A stretch of DNA of 30,412 bases from a virus. Position 1 is the stretch's first letter. The number at the start of each line of letters is the position of its first letter. The position numbers were made by a program, and so were the translations under genes. The notes under the pieces are model-generated. The model searched no databases and was not told where the DNA came from. It saw only the letters and a program-made list of their open reading frames with translations. The stretch covers positions 1 through 30,412 of IMG/VR virus record IMGVR_UViG_3300048508_000314; one strand, given 5' to 3'. Below are positions 30,151 through 30,412 of the stretch, one piece after another.

Positions 30151-30412
30151 GTGTCAGTCAGTAATGCGTATGTTGTTGGTTATGGAATGATTGATGCATT
30201 AGGAAGTCATCCTTCCCAGTGCTTCAAAGGAATGCTAGATGATAAAAACTACAGTACAAAGATAGACTGTATGGGTGATCATAAAATTCAGTACGGCATA
30301 CCATGTCATCATGACACTGTGCTTCCCGAGGGGTTCGCGCCGAAAAAATTAAAGACCATGACACGGGCACAAGAACTAGCGATTCATGCTGTAGATCAGG
30401 CATTGAAGCATA
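30151..30412 (+). CDS. Beta-ketoacyl-ACP synthase (FabF-like), 5' part only
   Basis: 87 complete codons from the GTG at 30151, cut by the window end. GGAGG lies about 8 bases upstream. AYVVGYGMIDALGSHPSQCF matches the N-terminal VVVTGxGxxxxxG start of 3-oxoacyl-ACP synthases II; KKLKTMTRAQELAIHAVDQA matches the helix with the R-x-x-x-x-A pattern that leads to the catalytic part. The active-site Cys and His would lie beyond the window. It would extend acyl chains in fatty acid or polyketide-type synthesis, an uncommon cargo for a phage. Confidence 0.75.
   Translation, partial: MSVSNAYVVGYGMIDALGSHPSQCFKGMLDDKNYSTKIDCMGDHKIQYGIPCHHDTVLPEGFAPKKLKTMTRAQELAIHAVDQALKH

Noticed and set aside
1-30412. 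tRNA genes and CRISPR arrays, which some cyanophages or hosts carry
   Set aside because: No cloverleaf with a T-arm motif and no regularly spaced repeats were found by eye; a tRNAscan run would settle the first point.

Overview
The window looks like part of a T4-like marine cyanophage genome (a myovirus of Synechococcus or Prochlorococcus). All convincing genes lie on the + strand. They are short and tightly packed, with many ATGA-type start/stop overlaps, in AT-rich DNA. Typical cyanophage auxiliary metabolic genes are present: a TalC-type transaldolase, 6-phosphogluconate dehydrogenase and a CP12-like protein. Many 50-150 aa proteins are of the kind seen as conserved hypotheticals in cyanophages. 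I recognise no tRNA, CRISPR array, integrase or insertion sequence. No gene-free stretch exceeds 300 bases; the longest is about 120-140 bases.

Layout. (1) 1-3093: a restriction-modification-like block with an NPPY adenine methyltransferase, a second half-length methyltransferase and an SF2 helicase. The 5' end of the first gene carries what looks like a complete -1 ribosomal frameshift signal. (2) 3090-11949: a dense chemistry block with a cupin/JmjC-like protein, five 2-oxoglutarate/Fe(II) oxygenase-like proteins, two paralogous radical SAM proteins, a NodU/TobZ-type carbamoyltransferase, an SGNH hydrolase-like protein and an HNH nuclease. Two copies of the order oxygenase-oxygenase-radical SAM are visible. 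(3) 11979-14248: small genes, talC and a CP12-like gene. (4) 14282-15401: two paralogous tail-fibre/collar-like proteins behind a T4-late-type promoter. (5) 15434-20352: small genes, a long coiled-coil acidic protein and a tandem two-domain oxygenase. (6) 20363-22983: gnd and small genes. (7) 22984-28579: three fucosyltransferase-like glycosyltransferases, a zinc metallopeptidase-like protein and one more oxygenase. (8) 28581-30412: small hypotheticals, then the start of a beta-ketoacyl synthase gene cut by the window end.

How the genes may work together. talC, gnd and the CP12-like gene fit the known cyanophage strategy of pushing host carbon through the pentose phosphate pathway while damping the Calvin cycle. 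The oxygenases, radical SAM proteins, carbamoyltransferase, esterase-like protein and fucosyltransferase-like proteins form a larger set whose substrate is not evident. The duplicated oxygenase/radical SAM cassette followed by a carbamoyltransferase is the best candidate here for an undescribed modification system acting on a glycan, a virion protein or DNA.

Regulation. Several sigma70-like promoters sit at gene junctions. Two have perfect TTGACA and TATAAT boxes, and several have an extended TGn -10. In at least four, the stop codon of the upstream gene is part of the promoter element.
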